From Methyloglobulus sp. (GTDB lineage: Bacteria; Pseudomonadota; Gammaproteobacteria; Methylococcales; Methylomonadaceae), in assembly GCA_013140405.1 (NCBI GenBank), contig JABFSV010000350.1, forward strand, positions 1-8,534: 8,534 bases of DNA, read 5' to 3'. The position numbers and the translations under genes are program-made. Positions 1 through 6,934 of the stretch are shown piece after piece. The notes under the pieces are model-generated. The model had not been told where the DNA came from. It made no database searches and saw only the letters and a list, made by a program, of their open reading frames with translations. Within the stretch, counting starts at the first letter, position 1, and each line of letters begins with the position of its first letter.

Positions 1-1908
1 AGCTTCCAATGGATGCTCGACCCAGACAATAACCCTCTCACTGATGATGCACCCGACGTAGTCAATGGTTCTTTCCAAACCGCAGTTGCTGGTGTTTGTG
101 ACACCCGCTTTCAGGCGGACATACAAGCACTGAAAACGGCTGGGATTGCAATTGTATTCTCTGCTGGCAATAGTGGCCCAGCAACCGCCTCTAGCAGTAG
201 CCCTGCCAATAATCCAGGCAGTTTTGCGGCTGGCGCAGTCGATTATTTTTCAACCATCGCCACTTTTAGTGCCAGGGGGCCAACACCAGTAGCCTGTGGT
301 GGCTCACTTTTTCCTAATATTGTCGCCCCTGGCGTTGATGTTGTTACATCTGACCTCACTTTTGCTGGTTCAGCAACGTATGCAGTCGTAAGCGGCACAT
401 CATTTGCCGCACCCCATGTCGCAGGCAGCATGGCACTGTTGATAGGGGCATTCCCTAATGTAGATGTCACCACTTTGGAGTCCGCCCTGGTTGATTCTGC
501 TACCGATTTAGGCGCATTAGGGCCAGACAACGAATATGGCTACGGTATGCTTAATGTACTTGGTGCATACAATTTGCTGGCAAATAGCGGACAAAATCCG
601 GTGGGTGTCGAAGACAGCTATATCCTTGAAGAAGATGCCACCTTATCAGTGCCTGCTCCAGGTGTTCTTGGTAATGATACCGACCCGCAAAACAACACGA
701 TAACAGCCATCCTGGATACTGATGTGACCCACGGTACGCTAGTCCTGAACGCAGACGGCTTCTTTTCTTATACACCTACTAGCAACTATAGCGGAACAGA
801 CAGCTTTGCATATAGGGTGAGCGATGGATTTCACGAAAGCGGCGTAGTGACAGTGGTCATGACTATCAACCCAATTAACGATGCACCCGTTGCTGCCAAT
901 GATGGCCCATATATGGTGATCTCTGGACAAGTATTGAATGTTTCAGCGTCTTCTGGCGTACTGAGCAATGATCTTGATGTCGAAAACGATACGTTGAATG
1001 CAGACCTTAGTTTAGCCCCATCCGCAGGCATACTTGCGCTTAACGCGGACGGCTCCTTTAGTTTCAACTCAACCGGCGTGGCAACAGGCATATATACTTT
1101 CACTTATCTCGCCAACGATGGAATGGCGACGAATACGGCAACGGCAACTATCAATGTAATGCCGATCCCTGTGAACACTGCACCAATAGCAAAAAGTGAC
1201 ACCTTCCTTTACCGCCCTAATATCGAACGTTCAGTGGATGCGTCAGGTTCTCTGGGTTCAGGCATGCTAATGAATGATACCGATGCGGAAAATAACCCCT
1301 TATCCGCGCAGTATGTAGTAAACAGCCTGTTAGGCGGAGGTACGTTAAACCTCAGCACCGATGGTTCTTTTACCTATATCAGGGCCACGTCAGCAAACGC
1401 CAGTTTTCGTTACCGCGCCAACGATGCATTCCTGCTAAGCCTTCCTGCAACAGGCACAACCGTTAAATTGCGTACCGATGCAATCCCCACAACAGTAGTA
1501 GATGATTGCATATACGACATCAGTGACAACGGAGCGACTGCACCTGACAGATGCGAGGTACTTACCAACAAGACCGTAAAAATGGCAGTTACGCTAAATG
1601 ATACCGACCCCAACACCGTCACCAATATACCCACAGATGGTGTGGGTAGCCACATTGTTCCCAGCTCAACAATTATCACGTCAGTAGGGACAGGCGTTAA
1701 CATTCCGGCTAATGCTATCTGTGGTCAACCTGCACTTGGCATTTCCCCTGCTGTTAAAGGCACTATTGCCAACAATTGCGATGGCACCGTAACGGTAAAC
1801 GTGGCTAGTGGCAATAACTTAAAAGCCATTAGCTACCAATATCGCGTGAGTGACGATTTGGGGGCGCAATCGAACCCTCGCTGGGTCAAACTAAGTGTGC
1901 AACCTTAA
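1..1908 (+). CDS. Secreted subtilisin-like serine protease (S8) with C-terminal cadherin/Ig-like repeats, 5'-partial
   Basis: The reading frame is open from base 1 (SFQWMLDPD...), so the Met codon at 13 is internal and the true start lies upstream of the window. Seen: the S8 oxyanion-hole motif SAGNSGP (Asn codon 169-171) and the catalytic serine motif GTSFAAPHVAG (Ser codon 400-402). The catalytic Asp and His should lie to the left. The protease domain ends near base 590 (GYGMLNVLGAYNLL). Four repeat units follow, at about 603-890, 895-1185, 1189-1480 and 1481-1905. Three carry GVLGNDTDPQNN-like loops (also GVLSNDLDVEND and GMLMNDTDAENN); the fourth has the shorter LNDTDPN. Such loops are typical of VCBS/cadherin-like/Big_9 domains that bind calcium. 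The fourth unit is more divergent and has four Cys residues. Export and cell-surface or extracellular proteolysis are inferred from the family; the substrate is unknown. No C-terminal sorting signal is evident. It appears unrelated to the genes downstream. Confidence 0.9.
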   Translation, partial: SFQWMLDPDNNPLTDDAPDVVNGSFQTAVAGVCDTRFQADIQALKTAGIAIVFSAGNSGPATASSSSPANNPGSFAAGAVDYFSTIATFSARGPTPVACGGSLFPNIVAPGVDVVTSDLTFAGSATYAVVSGTSFAAPHVAGSMALLIGAFPNVDVTTLESALVDSATDLGALGPDNEYGYGMLNVLGAYNLLANSGQNPVGVEDSYILEEDATLSVPAPGVLGNDTDPQNNTITAILDTDVTHGTLVLNADGFFSYTPTSNYSGTDSFAYRVSDGFHESGVVTVVMTINPINDAPVAANDGPYMVISGQVLNVSASSGVLSNDLDVENDTLNADLSLAPSAGILALNADGSFSFNSTGVATGIYTFTYLANDGMATNTATATINVMPIPVNTAPIAKSDTFLYRPNIERSVDASGSLGSGMLMNDTDAENNPLSAQYVVNSLLGGGTLNLSTDGSFTYIRATSANASFRYRANDAFLLSLPATGTTVKLRTDAIPTTVVDDCIYDISDNGATAPDRCEVLTNKTVKMAVTLNDTDPNTVTNIPTDGVGSHIVPSSTIITSVGTGVNIPANAICGQPALGISPAVKGTIANNCDGTVTVNVASGNNLKAISYQYRVSDDLGAQSNPRWVKLSVQP

Positions 1909-1959
1909 TCACATTACCAATGTCCGTAAAATCATCTATGATTCTACGCTTAACAATTG

Positions 1960-1965
1960 AAGGAA
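1960..1965 (+). promoter_or_regulatory. Ribosome binding site deciding the start at 1972
   Basis: AAGGAA lies six bases before the ATG at 1972. An in-frame TTG at 1957 would place the start upstream of this site and has no Shine-Dalgarno sequence of its own, so ATG 1972 is preferred. Confidence 0.7.
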
Positions 1966-1971
1966 TTGACG

Positions 1972-2520
1972 ATGTTTCAATTTGCAACTAAACGCTCCCG
2001 ATCTTGGTACATGATCTTGTGCCTGGGATTTCTTGTTGCTGGAGTATTTTATCTTGTCCCCAATAACAAAATACAAAATACAATACATATGCTCAGTAAT
2101 GAATATACAAATCTTGACACAAAACACTTGGCTGCCAATAACAGTTTGGCAATAGAAAATCGCTGGGGTGTGAAATTGCAAGGCATTCATGTCACAGCAG
2201 CTGGCCACATGCTGGATTTTCGTTTCCAAGTCACTGATCCGTCAAAGGCGGCTCCTTTACTGGATACTAAAAACAAACCTACCGTGATCATTGAAGATAG
2301 CGGCATCAAACTTGAGGTACCTAACACCCCACGTATTGGCTCGCTACGCCAAACTTCAAAACAAGTTAAGGAAGGCATGATTTTTACCATTTTATTTGCG
2401 AACCCAGGGAAAATGGTGGCAACAGGGCAAAAACTGACCGTACATATTGGTGATTTCTCTGTTGAACATATCGCTGTAGGTGATATTCTGAATCCTCCGC
2501 CAAAAACCTCACTACAATAA
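1972..2520 (+). CDS. Membrane-anchored periplasmic protein of unknown function
   Basis: A 182-residue protein starting at ATG 1972 (MFQFATKRSRSW). Seen: a short positively charged N-terminus (KRSR, residues 7-10), then one hydrophobic segment at about residues 12-29, which suggests an N-in anchor or uncleaved signal sequence. A linker leads to a soluble beta-rich region from about residue 65 (RWGVKLQGIHVTAAGHMLDF) to the C-terminus. The soluble part has no Cys, no heme motif and no recognisable catalytic motif. The alternating hydrophobic pattern, ending in LTVHIGDFSVEHIAV, looks like a small Ig-type beta-sandwich; that is inference. It is followed after 15 bases by the cytochrome/binding-protein gene and then by a SCO gene, so it is probably the first gene of a three-gene periplasmic unit. 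I recall similar proteins (WG-x-G...AAGHMLDFR...DPxKAAPL) beside cytochrome/SCO genes in other proteobacteria, but cannot name a family. Confidence 0.8.
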   Translation: MFQFATKRSRSWYMILCLGFLVAGVFYLVPNNKIQNTIHMLSNEYTNLDTKHLAANNSLAIENRWGVKLQGIHVTAAGHMLDFRFQVTDPSKAAPLLDTKNKPTVIIEDSGIKLEVPNTPRIGSLRQTSKQVKEGMIFTILFANPGKMVATGQKLTVHIGDFSVEHIAVGDILNPPPKTSLQ

Positions 2521-2535
2521 AGGAAGAGACTAAGA

Positions 2536-4188
2536 ATGATTAGTTTCCTTAGTAAATCAGGCCTTCATTCAAGTAAAGCCTTAATGGTTGCTGTGTTTAG
2601 CCTGTATTGCGGCGCAACTATAGCCGTTGATGCCCAAACACAGGACATCGGCAAGCAAATCTATCTTACCGGACACACATCTTCTGGCGAGGCTATTCAA
2701 GCCATTGTAGGCGGTAATGCACCTGTCAATGGAGATCAATTCAGTTGCGTCAGTTGCCATCGCCGAAGCCGACTTGGATCTAGCGAAGGTGGAAAACAAG
2801 TGCCGCCATTAACGGCAACCGCATTATTCAAACCAGCCCAAATGTCGGTAACACGGGGCGTGTTACCTAAAGCATTTAAACATAGCGGAAGCACCCGAAT
2901 TCCTTACACAGAAGAAAGCCTTGCCAAAGCAATCAGGGAAGGTGTTGATCCATCGGGACGCAAACTTGACCCACTCATGCCACGCTATGCCCTGGACGCT
3001 GACGCTATCGCTGCGCTGACTGCTTACCTTGAAACTGATCCTTCCTCAAATCCTGGGGTAGATGAGGCTTCCCTGCATTTCGCTACGGTCATCACCGAAG
3101 GGGTTGATCCGGTTAAACGTAAGGCAATGCTGGACATCTTGGCAGGCTATTTTCAAGACAAAAATGCCGACACTCGGCATAACACCAAACGAGCCAAATT
3201 CAGTGCCTATAAAATGTACCAGGTCTATCGCAAATGGGAATTGCATGTCTGGGAACTAAAAGGGGATGAATCTACGTGGCCTACGCAATTAGAAGATTAC
3301 TATAGAAGCCAGCCCGTCCTGGCTATGGTTGGCGGACTCAGTGCTTCTGGCTGGCAGCCCATACACCAATTTTGTGAACAATTTGAAGTCGCCTGTCTTT
3401 TCCCTAATACGGACGTTCCCGTGATTTCAGAAAGTGATTTTTATACCACTTATTTTTCCAAAGGCTTGACTTTGGAAGCCGAAACTTTAGCAAGCCACCT
3501 AAAAAACATAAATTCTAAAGCAAAAAATCTACGTATCATCCAAGTATATAGGGGTAATGGACAGAACGCCGTGCCAGCAAAAGCGTTACGTGAAGCGCTG
3601 CAAAAAACTGACAGTTTTAACTTGCAAGATATTGCTATTGCTGATTCACAACCCCTTACGCCTAAATTTTGGGATGACCAAATGAAAAAGTTAGGCAACG
3701 GAATCTTAGTCTTATGGCTTAACAAGGAAGACCTTGAAAACCTTAACAAATTGCCTTCTGGAATCACTACCGTTTATGGCTCAGCAAACCTTATAGATGG
3801 GCAAATACAAAAGCTCTCGGATACCACAAAGGCAAATTTGTATCTGATTTACCCTTGGGAGCTACCTGACACCAAAGAACCACGGCTTATGCGCGTCAAA
3901 TCCTGGCTGAAATCAAAACAAATACCATTTGTAGACGAACACCTACAAGCCAATACCTTTTTTTCAGTGCAAATATTGGGCGAAGTTATTACCCATCTTC
4001 TCGACAATTTTTCCTCAGCGTATATAGTCGAACGGGTCGAAGGCATGTTGGGTACGCTGTCATCCCGTAGTATCTACCCACATCTTAGTTTGGGCGCGGG
4101 GCAAAGATTTGCGTCCAAAGGTAGTTATATTGTCAAGGTTTCTCACGATGGGCATTTAGTGCCTGTCGAAGACTGGATAATCCCATAA
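2536..4188 (+). CDS. Cytochrome c / type I periplasmic substrate-binding protein fusion
   Basis: A 550-residue exported protein. Seen: an N-terminal hydrophobic signal at about residues 13-30, with likely cleavage near residues 30-33. A class I cytochrome c domain follows, with heme motif CVSCH at 71-75 and a probable axial Met148 in DPLMPRY. From about residue 180 to the end runs a Leu/Ile/Val-type (Peripla_BP_6-like) type I binding-protein fold, with AMVGGLSASGW at 263-273, the Cys pair FCEQFEVACLFP at 279-290 and YFSKGLTLEAE at 306-316. The spacing to the previous gene is 15 bases, with AGGAAGAG as ribosome site. No permease or ATPase gene accompanies it, so a role in import is doubtful. 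A ligand-responsive electron-transfer or accessory function in the periplasm is inferred, loosely comparable to the MxaJ/XoxJ binding proteins that work with methanol dehydrogenase cytochromes; those have a different (type II) fold. The ligand is unknown. Confidence 0.85.
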   Translation: MISFLSKSGLHSSKALMVAVFSLYCGATIAVDAQTQDIGKQIYLTGHTSSGEAIQAIVGGNAPVNGDQFSCVSCHRRSRLGSSEGGKQVPPLTATALFKPAQMSVTRGVLPKAFKHSGSTRIPYTEESLAKAIREGVDPSGRKLDPLMPRYALDADAIAALTAYLETDPSSNPGVDEASLHFATVITEGVDPVKRKAMLDILAGYFQDKNADTRHNTKRAKFSAYKMYQVYRKWELHVWELKGDESTWPTQLEDYYRSQPVLAMVGGLSASGWQPIHQFCEQFEVACLFPNTDVPVISESDFYTTYFSKGLTLEAETLASHLKNINSKAKNLRIIQVYRGNGQNAVPAKALREALQKTDSFNLQDIAIADSQPLTPKFWDDQMKKLGNGILVLWLNKEDLENLNKLPSGITTVYGSANLIDGQIQKLSDTTKANLYLIYPWELPDTKEPRLMRVKSWLKSKQIPFVDEHLQANTFFSVQILGEVITHLLDNFSSAYIVERVEGMLGTLSSRSIYPHLSLGAGQRFASKGSYIVKVSHDGHLVPVEDWIIP

Positions 4189-4229
4189 AAATCAGCATGG
4201 CACATTATTAAAAAGGGAGTTTATCGCCA

Positions 4230-4820
4230 ATGTTCATCACTTCTAAAATCAGCTTAAATACAGCAATAATTTTTCTAGCATTGTTAAGCCTGGTAACTAG
4301 CGCAACCGTTAGAGCAGAAAATGTTACGGAACAAAGTTATTCGCGTTCCGTTCACGATTATAAAATTCCGAATGTAAATGTGGTTACGCAAGACGGAAAA
4401 AAAGCCAAGCTTTCAGAAGTTTTAAACCATGGCGGCCCAGTAATTGTGAATTTCATTTTCACATCCTGCAACGCGATATGTCCAATAATGACAGCCATAT
4501 TGTCCAAAGTAAACGCAACTATTGGTTCTTCCTCACCAAACCTGCGTTTCGTTTCGATTTCCATCGACCCTGAACATGATTCCCCTTCAATGCTGGCAAA
4601 ATACGCAAAAAAATTTAACGCCAGTTCAAATTGGCAATTTTTGACCGGAGATATTGCCGAAATACAACAGATACAAAGGGCTTTTGAAGCTTACCGTGGC
4701 GACAAAATGAACCATGCCTCCCTGACACTAATGCGAGCCTCCAGCACCAGCTCTTGGGTACGTATTGAAGGAATTGCCAGTCCTGATGAGCTGATACGTG
4801 AATACACTTTATTGAGATAA
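4230..4820 (+). CDS. SCO1/SenC-family copper-binding thioredoxin-fold protein
   Basis: A 196-residue exported protein. Seen: a signal peptide at about residues 1-29 (hydrophobic 11-25, ending TVRA), then the thioredoxin-like SCO fold with the Cu-binding motif CNAICP (Cys80, Cys84), SISIDPEHDSP at 109-119 and the distal copper ligand His162 in NHASLTLM. All three copper ligands known for the family are therefore present. SCO proteins pass copper to, or reduce thiols in, the CuA site of cytochrome oxidase and other cuproproteins. No oxidase gene is adjacent here, so the client may be the cytochrome/binding-protein fusion upstream or another cuproprotein. The start at 4230 follows AAAGGGAG with a 10-base spacing. 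The gap to the preceding gene is 41 bases without a visible terminator, so cotranscription is likely. It faces the MfnF-like gene with only 16 bases between the stop codons. Confidence 0.9.
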   Translation: MFITSKISLNTAIIFLALLSLVTSATVRAENVTEQSYSRSVHDYKIPNVNVVTQDGKKAKLSEVLNHGGPVIVNFIFTSCNAICPIMTAILSKVNATIGSSSPNLRFVSISIDPEHDSPSMLAKYAKKFNASSNWQFLTGDIAEIQQIQRAFEAYRGDKMNHASLTLMRASSTSSWVRIEGIASPDELIREYTLLR

Positions 4821-4836
4821 AATATATTGTTCTTCT

Positions 4837-5883
4837 TTATAAACCATAAGCCCCCAAACAAGCGACGGCAACCGCTGGAGCACAATCAGCCGCGGTATTT
4901 CCGCGTTGACTTTCTGTTACCAAAAATAAATCTGAAAAATCCAGATAAGGCTGACCTAAATTCAGTGCTATCTGCTTGGCCAAAAACCGTCCTACGCCGG
5001 CACCGATTAATGGGCTATTGCTAGTCAATTGACCGCGTGCCATCTGGCGCTCAACAGCACTTTGGATTCTAGCTAATTGCTGATGACGAAGATTTTTGGC
5101 GGCGCATTGCCAGCGGTCAAGTTGAGTGTCGTAATAATCGCAACCCACCATCCTGGCTAGGCGTTTAGCACTTGCCGATACGGTTTTTTCTGCGCCATCG
5201 GCAGTTTCGGCTTGGTCATGTAGCTCGTTCAATTCTCCGGTTAGCCGGTACACATCCGCCATCGTCGCAAAATATTCTGCCATTAGCCCGACTTCTTTGC
5301 CTTCATCTTGAACGGATTGGGCGACGGCCATTATGGCAGTCCGTACTATTCCAGTATAAATCAGCTCTTGTGAAACTAAGCGTTGGTAGTCACTGTACCC
5401 TTCAGCCAATACTTTGCCGTCATTAAGCAAAAGAATATCCGTTGTGGTGCTGCCAATATCAACAAAAAGTCCGCCACCTACTTTTTTTGCTGCCCAGGTT
5501 GCGCTTGCCAGCCAATTGGCTGAGGCGATATTTGGGTAATGACTGGTTTTGACATCTTCTAGCTTAAATAAGCCGTCTTTACCTGCATAAACCATCAACT
5601 CGCTATTAGGCAGGAGATGGCTCATCGATGCCAGTATGTGTTTAACGCCATCGTCCCTACCGTCAAATAAATCAACCAGTTCTCCCGTCATGGTCAGTAC
5701 ATGGCGAGTGATTGGCAAGGTCGATTCAGCCATGATTTCCTGCACAGCGTCATGCAACTTATCTATCCCTTTCCATAACTGGCAAGGGCGTTGATAGACA
5801 GCAATAATGTCCGATGGCGGCTGAATAATCGCTGCCTTAAGATGGGCGCCACCGATGTCCCAACCCATGATGTTAGCTCGCAT
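4837..5883 (-). CDS. MfnF-like H4MPT-linked C1 transfer pathway protein (hydantoinase/oxoprolinase-type ASKHA fold)
   Basis: A 348-residue cytoplasmic protein. Seen: an N-terminal ASKHA phosphate-1 motif GWDIGGAHLKA at 7-17, the phosphate-2 motif GGGLFVDIGSTTTDIL at 136-151 and a glycine-rich motif LIGAGVGRFLA at 292-302. SANWLASA at 121-128 is also typical of the family I recognise as TIGR03123 (probable H4MPT-linked C1 transfer pathway protein). Its archaeal member MJ0840 (MfnF) joins the aminomethylfuran diphosphate to the tyramine-glutamate moiety in methanofuran synthesis. In bacteria the product would be the methanofuran analogue methylofuran, used by the formyltransferase/hydrolase complex; the exact reaction here is inferred. 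The start ATG at 5883 has AGGAA four bases upstream and overlaps the end of the upstream ATP-grasp gene by 11 bases, which implies translational coupling. An internal ATG at 5868 (MGWDIGG) is a possible alternative. Confidence 0.85.
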   Translation of the reverse strand: MRANIMGWDIGGAHLKAAIIQPPSDIIAVYQRPCQLWKGIDKLHDAVQEIMAESTLPITRHVLTMTGELVDLFDGRDDGVKHILASMSHLLPNSELMVYAGKDGLFKLEDVKTSHYPNIASANWLASATWAAKKVGGGLFVDIGSTTTDILLLNDGKVLAEGYSDYQRLVSQELIYTGIVRTAIMAVAQSVQDEGKEVGLMAEYFATMADVYRLTGELNELHDQAETADGAEKTVSASAKRLARMVGCDYYDTQLDRWQCAAKNLRHQQLARIQSAVERQMARGQLTSNSPLIGAGVGRFLAKQIALNLGQPYLDFSDLFLVTESQRGNTAADCAPAVAVACLGAYGL

Positions 5884-6883
5884 AGCTTTCCTGCTTTGTG
5901 ATTTTGATGTTTACGGCTTGATGATGGGTCGGTTCCAGGTGTGGATCACCCGACAATAAATCCAGGACTGCATCAGCGCAATTCATACCTAGCGCTGCAT
6001 AGAGACCTGCATAAGAAGTCGTAAGCCTGGGGTTGATTTCAAGGACAAGAATTTGATCTGGCGTTACTATCAAGTCAATACCAGCATAACCCCATAAATC
6101 AGTCATTGCCTTGGCGACATCGTTAACTAAATCCTGATACATTGAAATGTCAGATGTGAAGTTGACGGTTATTCCGGTCAAGTGGTATTGCTTATTGATA
6201 ATATCGAATTGCTGACGGTTAGCACACAGCAACCAGCCACGGCCTTTCTTAAATAAACAGGATAAGCTGATTTTTGCGCCTTGAATATGAGGTTGTACAA
6301 TATAGTTATTCTTATCTAGCAAGGAAGTTACCGTATCAAAATCTTCTTGGTCAGAAACTAGATAGCTATCTTCACAGCCCACGCCATCAACAGGTTTTAC
6401 TATCCATTCGCTTGGTGTAAAACAAAAATCGCTTAGCCTTTGCGTTGGTACAGTGTTGATAGAATGCTGACGTAAATGTTGGTAAGTCAGCCACTTATTG
6501 CCAGCGATCGCAACAACACTGGCGGGGGAAGTGAGCAAAAGTTTGCCTGACCGTTCCACCTCTTCACATAGGGTTTGTAATATGAAATCACTTTCCGGCG
6601 CTATCGGCCAAACTGCATCGCACAATGACATCAGTCGGGTAAGTTCTTGGCGGCACTCGTGTTCCGGCCTAATGATATGGATGTCATAAGGATTAGTTGC
6701 TAATCGCCCAACCATACGGAAATCTAACATGATTAAACACTCAACCATCTCTATCCCCACTAGATTGTCAAGTAAGGACTGCAACATCAACAGGCCTTCT
6801 CTAGCCAAGGATTCTGGAAGATCGGACTTATTCAATCCGCCACCAGTGATATACTCAAAAATCAGGATTTTTAACTTTTTCAT
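5873..6883 (-). CDS. MfnD-like ATP-grasp ligase (tyramine/tyrosine-glutamate ligase type)
   Basis: A 336-residue cytoplasmic protein counted from ATG 6883 (MKKLKILIFEYITGGG). Seen: an N-terminal pre-grasp region with ITGGG at 12-16; the ATP-grasp core with EWIVKPVDGVG at 159-169 (Lys163 likely nucleotide-binding) and VQPHIQG at 196-202; and the metal-binding end GYAGIDLI at 265-272 and LEINPRLTTSYAGL at 281-294 (Asp270, Glu282, Asn284). The family includes the archaeal MfnD (MJ0815), which ligates glutamate to tyramine in methanofuran synthesis. Bacterial methylofuran is reported to use tyrosine and a polyglutamate tail, so the acceptor may differ; this is inference. In-frame starts also exist at ATG 6892 and GTG 6907. 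An AGGTG sequence lies 12 bases before 6892, so the start is not settled; 6883 best fits the fold. Its 3' end overlaps the MfnF-like gene, forming a two-gene operon. Confidence 0.8.
   Translation of the reverse strand: MKKLKILIFEYITGGGLNKSDLPESLAREGLLMLQSLLDNLVGIEMVECLIMLDFRMVGRLATNPYDIHIIRPEHECRQELTRLMSLCDAVWPIAPESDFILQTLCEEVERSGKLLLTSPASVVAIAGNKWLTYQHLRQHSINTVPTQRLSDFCFTPSEWIVKPVDGVGCEDSYLVSDQEDFDTVTSLLDKNNYIVQPHIQGAKISLSCLFKKGRGWLLCANRQQFDIINKQYHLTGITVNFTSDISMYQDLVNDVAKAMTDLWGYAGIDLIVTPDQILVLEINPRLTTSYAGLYAALGMNCADAVLDLLSGDPHLEPTHHQAVNIKITKQESYAS
5888..5892 (-). promoter_or_regulatory. Ribosome binding site for the MfnF-like gene, inside the upstream gene
   Basis: AGGAA on the minus strand lies four bases before the ATG at 5883 and within the last codons of the ATP-grasp gene. 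It supports the start at 5883 over the internal ATG at 5868 and supports coupled translation. Confidence 0.6.
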
Positions 6884-6915
6884 GTGTGCCATTTTAACAT
6901 CAAGCACCTATGCCG

Positions 6916-6934
6916 ATTGAGTACAGTACGCCAT
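6916..6934. promoter_or_regulatory. Imperfect 19-base palindrome between divergent genes, candidate operator
   Basis: ATTGAGTAC-A-GTACGCCAT has seven of nine arm positions complementary, with a perfect core GTAC-A-GTAC at 6921-6929. It fills the tiny gap between the divergent MfnD-like and HisA-like genes and touches the start codon of the latter. That position would suit a repressor or shared regulator, but a palindrome this short can occur by chance. I saw no convincing -35/-10 pair for either gene here, so the promoters may lie inside the opposing coding regions. Confidence 0.25.

Noticed and set aside
603..1480. DNA-level tandem repeat in the protease gene
   Set aside because: The similarity is at protein level only; the nucleotide sequences of the units have diverged.
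1930..1943. Inverted repeat AATCAT-CT-ATGATT after the protease gene, as a terminator
   Set aside because: It is AT-rich with a two-base loop and no following T-run, too weak to call a terminator.
2599..2613. Lipoprotein signal around Cys25 of the cytochrome fusion
   Set aside because: The residues before the Cys (SLY) do not fit a lipobox; an ordinary cleaved signal is more likely.
2536..4188. Calling the fusion protein an amino-acid ABC transporter subunit
   Set aside because: It has an N-terminal heme c domain and no permease or ATPase genes beside it.
4827..5426. Plus-strand open frames opposite the MfnF-like gene
   Set aside because: They lie wholly antisense to a gene with clear ASKHA motifs and have low-complexity, Arg/His/Leu-rich translations without motifs.
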